Assembly: GCA_016206405.1 (NCBI GenBank)
Contig: JACQRQ010000268.1
Span: forward strand, 1-36,310
Reading direction: 5' to 3'
Source of the DNA: Elusimicrobiota bacterium
Lineage (GTDB): Bacteria; Elusimicrobiota; Elusimicrobia; O2-12-FULL-59-9
Length of the DNA: 36,310 nucleotides
Positions 28,811 through 36,310 of this stretch are shown here, piece by piece (the first letter of the stretch is position 1; each line of letters starts with the position of its first letter). The notes below the pieces were generated by a model that searched no databases, was not told the origin of the DNA, and saw nothing but the letters and a program-made list of their open reading frames with translations. The position numbers and the translations under genes were made by a program.

Positions 28811-29982
28811 ATCTTGGAGCGGTCCCCCCGCCTTTTTTCGACCCGCTCATAGGAGCGCGGCTCCGGGCCGACATATTCCGCGTTGGGCCGGAATAGACGG
28901 TTTTCTTGCCAATATTCCAGCACATGCGCCGTCCAGCCGGCGACGCGGGCGATGGCAAAAATGGGCGTAAACAAATCCGGGGGGATTCCCAGGGCCTGGT
29001 ACACCAGGCCGGAGTAGAGGTCGACGTTGGCGTAAATGCCTTTGGAACCGACCTGCGCCTGCATGACCTCTTCCAGCCGCACGTTGATATTAAATAGCCG
29101 TTCGCTGTCGGTGCCCGCGACCACGTTGCGCGCGTATTCCTTAAAAACCCTGGCCCGCGGATCGACCGTCTTGTAAATCCTGTGGCCAAAGCCCATAATC
29201 CTGTATTTTTTCGAGCGGAAAGACTCGCGCACATAGGCCTCCACTTTGGAGGCGTCGCCGATGGCGTCGATCATCTTGAGAACCTCTTCGTTGGCCCCGC
29301 CGTGCAGGGGCCCCTTCAGAGTTCCTATGCCGCTGACGACGGCGGAATACAGATCCGAAAGAGTGGAGGCCGTCACCAGCGAAGAGAATGTGGAGGCGTT
29401 CATCTCGTGGTCGGCATGCAGGATCAAGGCCACATCCATGAGCCTGGCCTCGTCTTTGGTCGGCTGCCTGCCGGAAAGCATATACAGAAAATTTGCCGCG
29501 TGGTCCAAGGAAGGATGGGGAGCGACGGCGTTTTGGCCGCGCCTGAGCCGGTGGAAAGCGGCCATCATGGTCGGAAATTGCGCGGTCATGCGGACGGCGC
29601 GCTCTTCGTTGGCCGCGACGCCGTTATCCGGGTTTTTATCCAGGTTGCCTAAGAGCGAGGCGAGCGTGCGCAAAACGCCCATCGGAGCCGCGTCTTTGGG
29701 CAGCCGCTCGATGTGGGGCGCCAACTCCTCGGGAAGAGCGCGGCATTCGAGAAACCGCTTCTTGAGCGCTTTGAGCTCCGGGGCCGTCGGGAATCTCCGC
29801 CGCCATAAGAGAAAACACACCTCCTCGAAGGAGGAGTGTTGCGTCAATTCCTCGATGGAATAACCCAGGTAGTACAGCCGCCCTTGCTGCCCATCAATGG
29901 AGCACAGCCCCGATCGGGCCGCCGTAACTCCCTCCAGGCCCGCGGAAAAACCGGGTTTTGCGGCAAGTTTTGTGGCGCCCAT
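28807..29982 (-). CDS. gltA: Citrate synthase
   Basis: LILHADHEMNASTFSSLVTAST; GPLHGGANEEVLKM; IMGFGHRIYKTVDPRA. Confidence 0.95.
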   Translation of the reverse strand: MGATKLAAKPGFSAGLEGVTAARSGLCSIDGQQGRLYYLGYSIEELTQHSSFEEVCFLLWRRRFPTAPELKALKKRFLECRALPEELAPHIERLPKDAAPMGVLRTLASLLGNLDKNPDNGVAANEERAVRMTAQFPTMMAAFHRLRRGQNAVAPHPSLDHAANFLYMLSGRQPTKDEARLMDVALILHADHEMNASTFSSLVTASTLSDLYSAVVSGIGTLKGPLHGGANEEVLKMIDAIGDASKVEAYVRESFRSKKYRIMGFGHRIYKTVDPRARVFKEYARNVVAGTDSERLFNINVRLEEVMQAQVGSKGIYANVDLYSGLVYQALGIPPDLFTPIFAIARVAGWTAHVLEYWQENRLFRPNAEYVGPEPRSYERVEKRRGDRSKI

Positions 29983-30032
29983 ACGCGTTGTTCCCCCTGA
30001 TGCTGCGGCCGGCGGACTGGATTGATGAACTT

Positions 30033-30060
30033 AGTATATATATTTTAGGAAAAATGTAAA
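30033..30060 (-). promoter_or_regulatory. Sigma70-type promoter for gltA-sucCD
   Basis: Minus strand TTTACA (30055-30060), 16 bp spacer, TATACT (30033-30038). Confidence 0.55.
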
Positions 30061-30109
30061 ATATAGGCGCGGTGGCCCGGTCCGCTTCAAGGCGCGCCAG
30101 CGCAATTGC

Positions 30110-31609
30110 ATGCCCATCGCCCTCAGCATTCTCGGCGCCGCCGTCTGCGTCCTATTAAACGCCTTCTTTGTCTTGGCGGAGTTCGCCATCATCAAAGTGC
30201 GCGTCACCCGCATCGAGCAGTTGGCCCAGAGGGGCGTGCGCCGCGCCCAAGTGACGCGGGAAATCGTCCGGCAGACGGAAGCCTACCTCTCGGCCACGCA
30301 GATCGGCATCACGATCGCGAGCCTGGGGCTGGGCTGGCTCGGAGAGCCGGCCTTCGCCGTTATTTTCGCCCCTATTTTCGTCAAGCTCAACCTGGCTTCC
30401 GGCGCGGCGGCGCAAACCGCGGGCTTCGCGGCCGCTTTCGTGTGGATCACTCTGCTGCACGTCATTTTGGGCGAGCTGGTTCCCAAATCCATCGCGATCC
30501 GCAGAGCCGAAGCCTCGGCCCTCCTCGTTTCCGGGCCGATGCGCCTGTTTTACACTATAGCCTCCCCTTTCATCAACTTGTTTAACACCCTCGCCGAGGG
30601 GGTGCTGTTCCTGCTGGGTATAGCCCCCTTAAAACACCTGGACTTGGCCCACTCGGAGGAAGAGCTCCGAATTATTTTGGCCGCCTCTCAGGACGTGGGC
30701 TCCATCCCTCCCCAAAGGATATTCTTTTTCGAAAATGCCCTGGCGCTGGCCAAAAAGCACACGCGCCATATCATGACTCCCCGGGAAAAAGTCGTCTTCC
30801 TGTCCGTGCAGCAGGACTGGCCGCAAAACCTGGAGCTTATCCAAGCCACGCGCCATACGCGCTATCCCCTGTGCGACGGCGGCATCGACCAAACTCTGGG
30901 CATGATCCACGTGAAGGATTTATGCCACCAGGTGTCTTCCTCGCCCGATCTTTTGCGCCTTAAGCGCCAAATCCTCAAGGTGCCGGCGAGTTTCCCCGCG
31001 GAGCATCTGTTGGGCGAATTCCAGCGGCAGAAAACGCACATGGCCATGGTCACCGAGGACGACGGCCGCGTCGCCGGCATGGTCACGCTTGAAAACGTCC
31101 TAGAGCAGCTCGTCGGCAATATCGAGGATGAATTCGACCGGCCGAGGCCCATCGATCTCGGCCGGCTTTTTCATGAGGGAGTGGTCGTTCTGGATTTGAA
31201 GGCGGAAACGAAAAAGGAAGCCATCGCGGCCCTGGTGCATGCGCTGTGCAAGGCCAAAGGGCTTCAAAACGAACACCAGATTTTTTCTTCGGTTTGGGGC
31301 CGGGAAATCAGTTTTTCAACGGGCATCGGAAACTCGGTCGCCCTGCCGCACAGCGCGATCGCGGGTCTCACAAAATTCATGCTCGCTTTCGGCCTGTCAA
31401 GAAACGGCATAGACTTTCAGGCGCCGGACAAGCAGAAGACCCATCTCATTTTCATGATATTGTCTCCCATGGAACAGGCGGGGGACTACCTGCAGCTGCT
31501 GGCCAAGCTCAGCCGCCTGATTCGCAATTCAACCATCCGCGAACAAATAATGACCACGACCCGCAAGGAAACCCTGCTGGACCTTTTCGACGCCTTGGAT
31601 AAATTCTAG
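30110..31609 (+). CDS. CNNM/CorC (hemolysin C)-like transporter with CBS region fused to a C-terminal PTS EIIA type-2 domain
   Basis: N-terminal ALNAFFVLAEFAIIKVRVTRIEQL and ATQIGITIASLGLGWLGEPAF; middle HIMTPREKVVFLSV...MVTEDDGRVAGMVTLENVLEQLVGNIEDEFD; C-terminal REISFSTGIGNSVALPHSAI (EIIA His motif). Confidence 0.85.
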   Translation: MPIALSILGAAVCVLLNAFFVLAEFAIIKVRVTRIEQLAQRGVRRAQVTREIVRQTEAYLSATQIGITIASLGLGWLGEPAFAVIFAPIFVKLNLASGAAAQTAGFAAAFVWITLLHVILGELVPKSIAIRRAEASALLVSGPMRLFYTIASPFINLFNTLAEGVLFLLGIAPLKHLDLAHSEEELRIILAASQDVGSIPPQRIFFFENALALAKKHTRHIMTPREKVVFLSVQQDWPQNLELIQATRHTRYPLCDGGIDQTLGMIHVKDLCHQVSSSPDLLRLKRQILKVPASFPAEHLLGEFQRQKTHMAMVTEDDGRVAGMVTLENVLEQLVGNIEDEFDRPRPIDLGRLFHEGVVVLDLKAETKKEAIAALVHALCKAKGLQNEHQIFSSVWGREISFSTGIGNSVALPHSAIAGLTKFMLAFGLSRNGIDFQAPDKQKTHLIFMILSPMEQAGDYLQLLAKLSRLIRNSTIREQIMTTTRKETLLDLFDALDKF

Positions 31610-31623
31610 AGGGAAAAGCGGAC

Positions 31624-33696
31624 CTACCTCAAAAACGGCAGCGCGCCGATGAGGAGCGCGTGCAGCCTTTCGAGTCCGACGCCGAAAACCAGCGCCACCA
31701 CGGTCATCAGCTTGAGCAGGATGTTTAAAGACGGGCCGGCGGTATCCTTGAGCGGGTCGCCGATGGTGTCGCCGATCACGGCGGCCTTGTGCACGGCCGA
31801 GCCCTTGCCGCCCAGGTTCCCCTCCTCCACGTACTTCTTGGCGTTGTCCCACGCTCCGCCCGCGTTGGCGAAGAAGATGGCCAAGGGCACGCCCGTGACG
31901 ATAGAACCCACCAAAAATCCGCCGAGACACTCCTTGCCCATGAGCGCGCCGACAAGGATGGGCACGACCACGGCCATGACGCCGGGCGCGATCATCTCCT
32001 TGAGGGCCCCGCGCGTCGTGATGTCCACGCACTTGGCCGAGTCCGGCATCACCTTGCCTTCCATGAGGCCGGGAATTTCCTTGAATTGGCGGCGCACCTC
32101 TTCCACGATGCTGAAGGCGGCTCGGCCCACGGCCTGCATGGTCATGGCCGAGAACGCGAAGGGTATCATGCCGCCGATGAAAAGACCCGCCACCACCTTG
32201 GGATCCAACGCGTCTATTTTAGCGAGGTTCACCAACTGGCCGTAGGCCACGAACAAAGCCAGGGCCGTCAACGCCGCGGAACCGATGGCAAATCCCTTGC
32301 CGATGGCCGCGGTCGTGTTGCCGATCGCGTCCAGGGTCTCGGCGCGGCGGCGCGCCTCCGGCCCGAGCTTCGACATCTCCGCGATGCCGGCCGCGTTGTC
32401 CGCGATGGGACCATAGGCGTCGACGGCCACCGTCATGCCGGTCAAAGCCAGCATGCCCACGGCGGAGAGCCCTATTCCGAAAATGCCCGCAAATCTGTAG
32501 GCCACGATCGTGGCGATGCTGATGCCCACCAAGGGAACCACCGTGGACTTCATGGCGACGGCCAATCCCTGGATGATGGCGGTGGCCGGGCCGGTCTTGG
32601 CGGATTCCGCGATGCCCTTCACGGCATCCCCCGAGGTGTAAACCTGCGCGATGAAGCCGATGAGCAGCCCGGAAAGCAGGCCCGACATCACGGCCCAGAA
32701 CACCCGGTAGTCGCCGTACCAACGACCGCACAAAGCCAAGGCTCCGAACGCGAAAAGGATGGCACTGACGATCATGCCGCGGTTTAAAGCGGCCTGAGGC
32801 GAGCCGCCCTCCTTGGTGCGCACAAAAAAGACGCCCACGACGGTGGCCAATATCCCCCACGCGGCCAATAGGAAAGTCAGCATCACGCCCTTGAGGTCGA
32901 TCAATGGATTGGGCGCGGCCGCAATCACCATGGCCGATAAGATGGCGCCTATATAGGACTCGTAGAGATCCGCGCCCATGCCCGCCACGTCGCCCACGTT
33001 GTCGCCCACGTTGTCGGCGATGACCGCGGGATTGCGCGGGTCGTCCTCCGGAATTCCCGCCTCCACCTTGCCCACCAAATCCGCGCCCACGTCCGCCGCC
33101 TTCGTGTAGATGCCGCCGCCGCAGCGGGCGAACAGAGCCACGGAGCTCGCACCCATCGAAAAGCCGGCGACAAGGTTGGTGGCCGCTATCAGGCTATCGG
33201 CGATGGGCATGAGCCCGTACTTATGCAGGTAGGCGGTGATGATAAAATACGCCAAAGAGAAGCCGCCCAGCCCGATGCCGACCACGGAGATGCCCATGAC
33301 CGCTCCGCCTGGAAAGGCGATGGCGATGGCGTCGTTGTAGGACTTGGAGGCCGCCCAGGCCGTGCGCGTGTTGGCCCGCGTCGCGATCTCCATGCCGATG
33401 TAGCCGGCCGTCAGGGAGCAAACCGCGCCGAATACGAACGCGACGGCGGTGATTTTGGCGACGGCAAAAGCCAGCACAAAGAACATGACGGCCACGAAAA
33501 CTCCGATGGCGGTGTATTCCCTCTTCAAGAAGGCCATGGCGCCCTGGTGGATGGACTCGGAGATCTTCTGCATCAATGCGGTGCCCGGGTCCTTCTCCAA
33601 AATGGTCTTGGCCAAATAGGCGACGAAGAAAAGGCCCAGTATGCCCGTCGCAAACGCGACGAGCACGGATGTCATGTCTGCCAGCAGTAGGGTCAT
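31624..33696 (-). CDS. hppA: Membrane-bound ion-translocating pyrophosphatase
   Basis: DVGADLVGKVEAGIPEDDPRNPAVIADNVGDNVGDVAGMGADLYESY; GNTTAAIGKGFAIGSAALTALALF. Confidence 0.96.
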   Translation of the reverse strand: MTLLLADMTSVLVAFATGILGLFFVAYLAKTILEKDPGTALMQKISESIHQGAMAFLKREYTAIGVFVAVMFFVLAFAVAKITAVAFVFGAVCSLTAGYIGMEIATRANTRTAWAASKSYNDAIAIAFPGGAVMGISVVGIGLGGFSLAYFIITAYLHKYGLMPIADSLIAATNLVAGFSMGASSVALFARCGGGIYTKAADVGADLVGKVEAGIPEDDPRNPAVIADNVGDNVGDVAGMGADLYESYIGAILSAMVIAAAPNPLIDLKGVMLTFLLAAWGILATVVGVFFVRTKEGGSPQAALNRGMIVSAILFAFGALALCGRWYGDYRVFWAVMSGLLSGLLIGFIAQVYTSGDAVKGIAESAKTGPATAIIQGLAVAMKSTVVPLVGISIATIVAYRFAGIFGIGLSAVGMLALTGMTVAVDAYGPIADNAAGIAEMSKLGPEARRRAETLDAIGNTTAAIGKGFAIGSAALTALALFVAYGQLVNLAKIDALDPKVVAGLFIGGMIPFAFSAMTMQAVGRAAFSIVEEVRRQFKEIPGLMEGKVMPDSAKCVDITTRGALKEMIAPGVMAVVVPILVGALMGKECLGGFLVGSIVTGVPLAIFFANAGGAWDNAKKYVEEGNLGGKGSAVHKAAVIGDTIGDPLKDTAGPSLNILLKLMTVVALVFGVGLERLHALLIGALPFLR

Positions 33697-33741
33697 GGAA
33701 CGATCTCCTTGGCGAGTTCGGCCGAGGCGGCTGCCCCCGGC

Positions 33742-34425
33742 TCAGATTTTTTGATTGGGATTGACGGAAACGCCGGGCCCCATGGTGGCGGCCAGAGTGA
33801 CGCTTTTAAGATACACGCCTTTGGAAGAGGCCGGCTTTGCGCGCAGGATCGCTTGCCAAATCGTTTGGGCATTGGCGACCAATTTGTCCTCGGAAAACGA
33901 CGCCTTGCCTATCGGCACGTGCACGATGCCGTAGCTGTCGGCTTTGTACTCGGCACGTCCGGACTTAAGCTCCTTGACGGTCCGGGCGATGTCGAAGGTG
34001 ACCGTCCCGCTCTTGGGATTGGGCATCAGGCCCCGCGGCCCCAAAATCTTGGCCAGGCGCGTGATGTCCTTCATCACGTCCGGAGTGGCCACCAGCACGT
34101 CGAAATCAAAAATACCCTTGTTGACTTTCTCGACGATGGCTTCCATGCCGACTTGGTCGGCGCCTGCCTCGACCGCTTCCCTCTCTTTATCGCCCTTGGC
34201 CAGGACCGCCACCTTTTTGCTTTTGCCGGTCCCGTGGGGCATCAACACTACGCCGCGGACCTGCTGGTCCGATTGCTTAACATCGATGCCGAGCCGTAGG
34301 TGCATTTCAACCGTCTCGTCAAATTTCGCGGATTTTGTTTTTTTGACCTGCGCCACCGCCTCTTCGAGGCTGTAGAGCTTGTCTTTCTCCAAAGTTTTCA
34401 CCAGGCCTTCCATTCTCTTGCCCAT
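33742..34425 (-). CDS. rplA: 50S ribosomal protein L1
   Basis: GLMPNPKSGTVT; context rplK-rplA. Confidence 0.96.
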   Translation of the reverse strand: MGKRMEGLVKTLEKDKLYSLEEAVAQVKKTKSAKFDETVEMHLRLGIDVKQSDQQVRGVVLMPHGTGKSKKVAVLAKGDKEREAVEAGADQVGMEAIVEKVNKGIFDFDVLVATPDVMKDITRLAKILGPRGLMPNPKSGTVTFDIARTVKELKSGRAEYKADSYGIVHVPIGKASFSEDKLVANAQTIWQAILRAKPASSKGVYLKSVTLAATMGPGVSVNPNQKI

Positions 34426-34426
34426 T

Positions 34427-34852
34427 TCATTCCACCTCGATGCCCATGCTGCGCGCCGTCCCGCGGACCATCTGCATGGCCGGCTCCAGCGCGTCGGTAT
34501 TTAAATCGGGCATTTTCTTGCGGGCGACCTCCTCGAGCTGGACCCGGGTGATTTTGCCCACTTTATTGCGGTTGGGCTCGCCCGAGGCCTTGGCCAATCC
34601 GGCCGCGCGCTTAAGCAGCGCCGAAACGGGGGGCATTTTCGTGATGAAAATGAAGGAACGGTCCTCATACACCGTAATGACGACCGGAATCGTCATGCCC
34701 GCTTCCATGCTTTTGGTGCGCTCGTTGAATTGCTTGCAAAACTCCATGATGTTGACCCCGTGCTGGCCCAAGGCCGGGCCGACCGGAGGCGCCGGGTTCG
34801 CCGCGCCGGCTGGAATTTGAAGTTTTATCTGCGTCTTTATCTTTTTCGCCAT
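34427..34852 (-). CDS. rplK: 50S ribosomal protein L11
   Basis: [35 protein letters not shown]. Confidence 0.97.
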   Translation of the reverse strand: MAKKIKTQIKLQIPAGAANPAPPVGPALGQHGVNIMEFCKQFNERTKSMEAGMTIPVVITVYEDRSFIFITKMPPVSALLKRAAGLAKASGEPNRNKVGKITRVQLEEVARKKMPDLNTDALEPAMQMVRGTARSMGIEVE

Positions 34853-34883
34853 AATTACGCTCCGTCCGAATTTAAATGCTCCG

Positions 34884-35486
34884 TCAAAGTTTTTCCACCT
34901 GCAGGTAATCCAACTCCACCGGCGTCGGCCGGCCGAAGATGGTCACCATGGCCTTGAGTTTGGCCTTTTCGTCGTTGCACTCTTCCACCACGCCGATAAA
35001 GTGCCGGAATGGGCCGTCGGAAATCCGCACGTTTTCGCCCTTCTCAAATTGGACGGCCGGCTTGGGCTTGGCCTCGCTGGAAATTCGCGTCAGGTCCAGG
35101 ATGCCCTTGACCTCGCTTTCCGGAAGCGCGGTCGGCTTGGGCTCTCCCAAAAAGCCGGTCACGCCGGGAACTCCTTTCACGAACCAATACGTCTCGTTGT
35201 CGACCACCATCTCGACCATGACGTAGCCCGGGAAAAATTTTCGCTTGCGAACCACCTTCTTGCTGCGGACCACCTCCACCACTTCCTCGGTCGGGATCAG
35301 GAGGCTGAAAATCTTATGCGCGAGACCCAGGGACTGAATCTTCTCCTCCAGTATCCTTTTGACCTTGTCCTCAAAACCGGACTGCGTGTGAATAATGTAC
35401 CAGCCTTTGTTCATTGGGGTTGGCTCCTGCCGTTTAGGGTCTGCGTAAATCCCCGGTGTTTCAGTTTCGGCGGCTTGCTCGTTCAT
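34884..35486 (-). CDS. nusG: Transcription termination/antitermination protein NusG
   Basis: [48 protein letters not shown]. Confidence 0.96.
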   Translation of the reverse strand: MNEQAAETETPGIYADPKRQEPTPMNKGWYIIHTQSGFEDKVKRILEEKIQSLGLAHKIFSLLIPTEEVVEVVRSKKVVRKRKFFPGYVMVEMVVDNETYWFVKGVPGVTGFLGEPKPTALPESEVKGILDLTRISSEAKPKPAVQFEKGENVRISDGPFRHFIGVVEECNDEKAKLKAMVTIFGRPTPVELDYLQVEKL

Positions 35487-35508
35487 TGAGTCCGGCTCCC
35501 GGTCCCCG

Positions 35509-35703
35509 TCATTTACCCAACAGGGAACCCATAAAAATGGATAGAAGAAAATCCACGGCGCTCACAAAAAGCGACAGGACGACGACCAAAACGATGACCA
35601 CCGTCGTAGAGCCGAGCATCTGCTGCCGGCTCAGCCATGTGACTTTCCGGAGCTCGGAGACCACTTCCTTAAAAAATTGGCCGGTTATCGCAAGGGGATT
35701 CAT
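35509..35703 (-). CDS. secE: Preprotein translocase subunit SecE
   Basis: FFKEVVSELRKVTWLSRQQMLGSTTVVIVLVVVLSLFVSAVDFLLS. Confidence 0.94.
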   Translation of the reverse strand: MNPLAITGQFFKEVVSELRKVTWLSRQQMLGSTTVVIVLVVVLSLFVSAVDFLLSIFMGSLLGK

Positions 35704-35755
35704 AGAATTAAGCGCCCCCTCTCCGGGCGCGGACTTCGCCGCGACGCTGAGCCTG

Positions 35756-35827
35756 CGGGAGCGGAGGGACTCGAACCCTCAGTCCTGGTTTTGGAGACCA
35801 GTAGTTTAGCCATTAACCGACGCTCCC
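35756..35827 (-). tRNA. trnW: tRNA-Trp (anticodon CCA)
   Basis: Minus strand gggagcg...ctggtCTCCAAAaccag...gagggttcgagtccctc-cgctccc-g; cloverleaf folded by eye; no encoded CCA. Confidence 0.9.
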
Positions 35828-35867
35828 CGAAACCTCGGAGCCACCGCCGCGACCGCGCTCTAGGGGC

Positions 35868-35900
35868 AAAAAACGGCCCGCCGGAACGCCGCGGGGCCGT
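35868..35900 (-). terminator. Intrinsic terminator (or attenuator) upstream of trnW
   Basis: Minus strand acggccc-cgcggcgttccggc-gggccgt followed by TTTTTT. Confidence 0.6.
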
Positions 35901-35920
35901 CCCAACGACAGGGTTGGCGT

Positions 35921-35929
35921 ATTATAGCA
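35921..35929 (-). promoter_or_regulatory. Extended -10 promoter element (TGCTATAAT)
   Basis: Minus strand tgctataat, just upstream of the hairpin and trnW. Confidence 0.5.
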
Positions 35930-35941
35930 AATCCGGGCCGC

Positions 35942-36094
35942 TCACTTCACCTCTTTGTGCAGCGTGTGCTTGCCGCAATGGCCGCAAAACTTTTTCAGCT
36001 CCAGCTTGAATGTTTTCTTTCGGCCTCGGGCAAAATGATAGTTTCTGTTCTTGCAAGAGGTGCAGCCCAAAGTTATGATTACGCGATCAGCCAT
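35942..36094 (-). CDS. rpmG: 50S ribosomal protein L33
   Basis: 50 aa, absent from the ORF track: MADRVIITLGCTSCKNRNYHFARGRKKTFKLELKKFCGHCGKHTLHKEVK. Confidence 0.93.
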   Translation of the reverse strand: MADRVIITLGCTSCKNRNYHFARGRKKTFKLELKKFCGHCGKHTLHKEVK

Positions 36095-36132
36095 TTATGA
36101 GATCCGCCTTGAAGTTTTCCACCATCTATCGG

Positions 36133-36182
36133 TCCACCAGTGGTAGAGTGGTCCAGTGGTAAAGTGATCAAAGCGATCACTC
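36133..36182 (-). repeat. Octanucleotide array A6, overlapping the tuf stop codon
   Basis: Minus strand gagtgatcgctttgatcactttaccactggaccactctaccactggtgga. Confidence 0.75.
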
Positions 36183-36310
36183 AACAATCTGGCCGACGAC
36201 TCCGGCGCCGACGGTGTGGCCGCCTTCCCGGATGGCGAAACGCAGCCCGTTTTCCATCGCCACCGGGCACATCAGCTCCACCACCACCTCCACGCTGTCG
36301 CCGGGCATCA
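36177..36310 (-). CDS. tuf: Elongation factor Tu (3' end only; continues beyond the window)
   Basis: Minus strand C-terminus ...[20 protein letters not shown]. Confidence 0.95.
   Translation of the reverse strand, partial: MPGDSVEVVVELMCPVAMENGLRFAIREGGHTVGAGVVGQIVE

Noticed and set aside
31789-32787. 332-aa + strand ORF
   Set aside because: Antisense to hppA; His/Arg/Gly-rich shadow composition.
10715-36182. CRISPR array interpretation of the octanucleotide repeats
   Set aside because: Unit is 8 bp, directly tandem, with no 25-40 nt unique spacers and no cas genes.
1-36310. Insertion sequence or prophage
   Set aside because: No transposase, integrase or phage structural gene was recognised.

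Overview
GC-rich bacterial chromosome window, possibly Elusimicrobiota or a related candidate phylum (weak inference). Left end: a molybdoenzyme locus with an NXR/Nar-like type II DMSO-reductase alpha subunit (5' end outside the window), a 4x Fe-S beta subunit, a TorD/NarJ-like chaperone, and a gamma subunit with a heme-binding domain and one CxxCH. It is followed directly by tatA, moeA, mobA, moaA and a TatD-linked-type radical SAM gene. Middle: a Sel1-repeat protein, thiolase, a DUF3307-like membrane protein, a CHASE2-adenylate cyclase, then a long + strand operon-like run: nucleotidyltransferase, four radical SAM proteins (one frameshifted), two methyltransferases, a GT87-like protein and a flippase. 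Right end: gltA-sucC-sucD, a CNNM/CorC-type transporter fused to a PTS EIIA domain, a K+-dependent-type membrane pyrophosphatase, and rplA-rplK-nusG-secE-tRNA-Trp-rpmG-tuf. The most unusual signal is a dispersed, oriented octanucleotide tandem repeat (consensus CTACCACT, often preceded by GATCACT words). It occurs at six loci, mostly at gene 3' ends. It supplies stop codons and C-terminal codons to some genes, is translated in frame in another, and forms a large inverted repeat between sucC and sucD. All calls come from reading the sequence; no searches were run.
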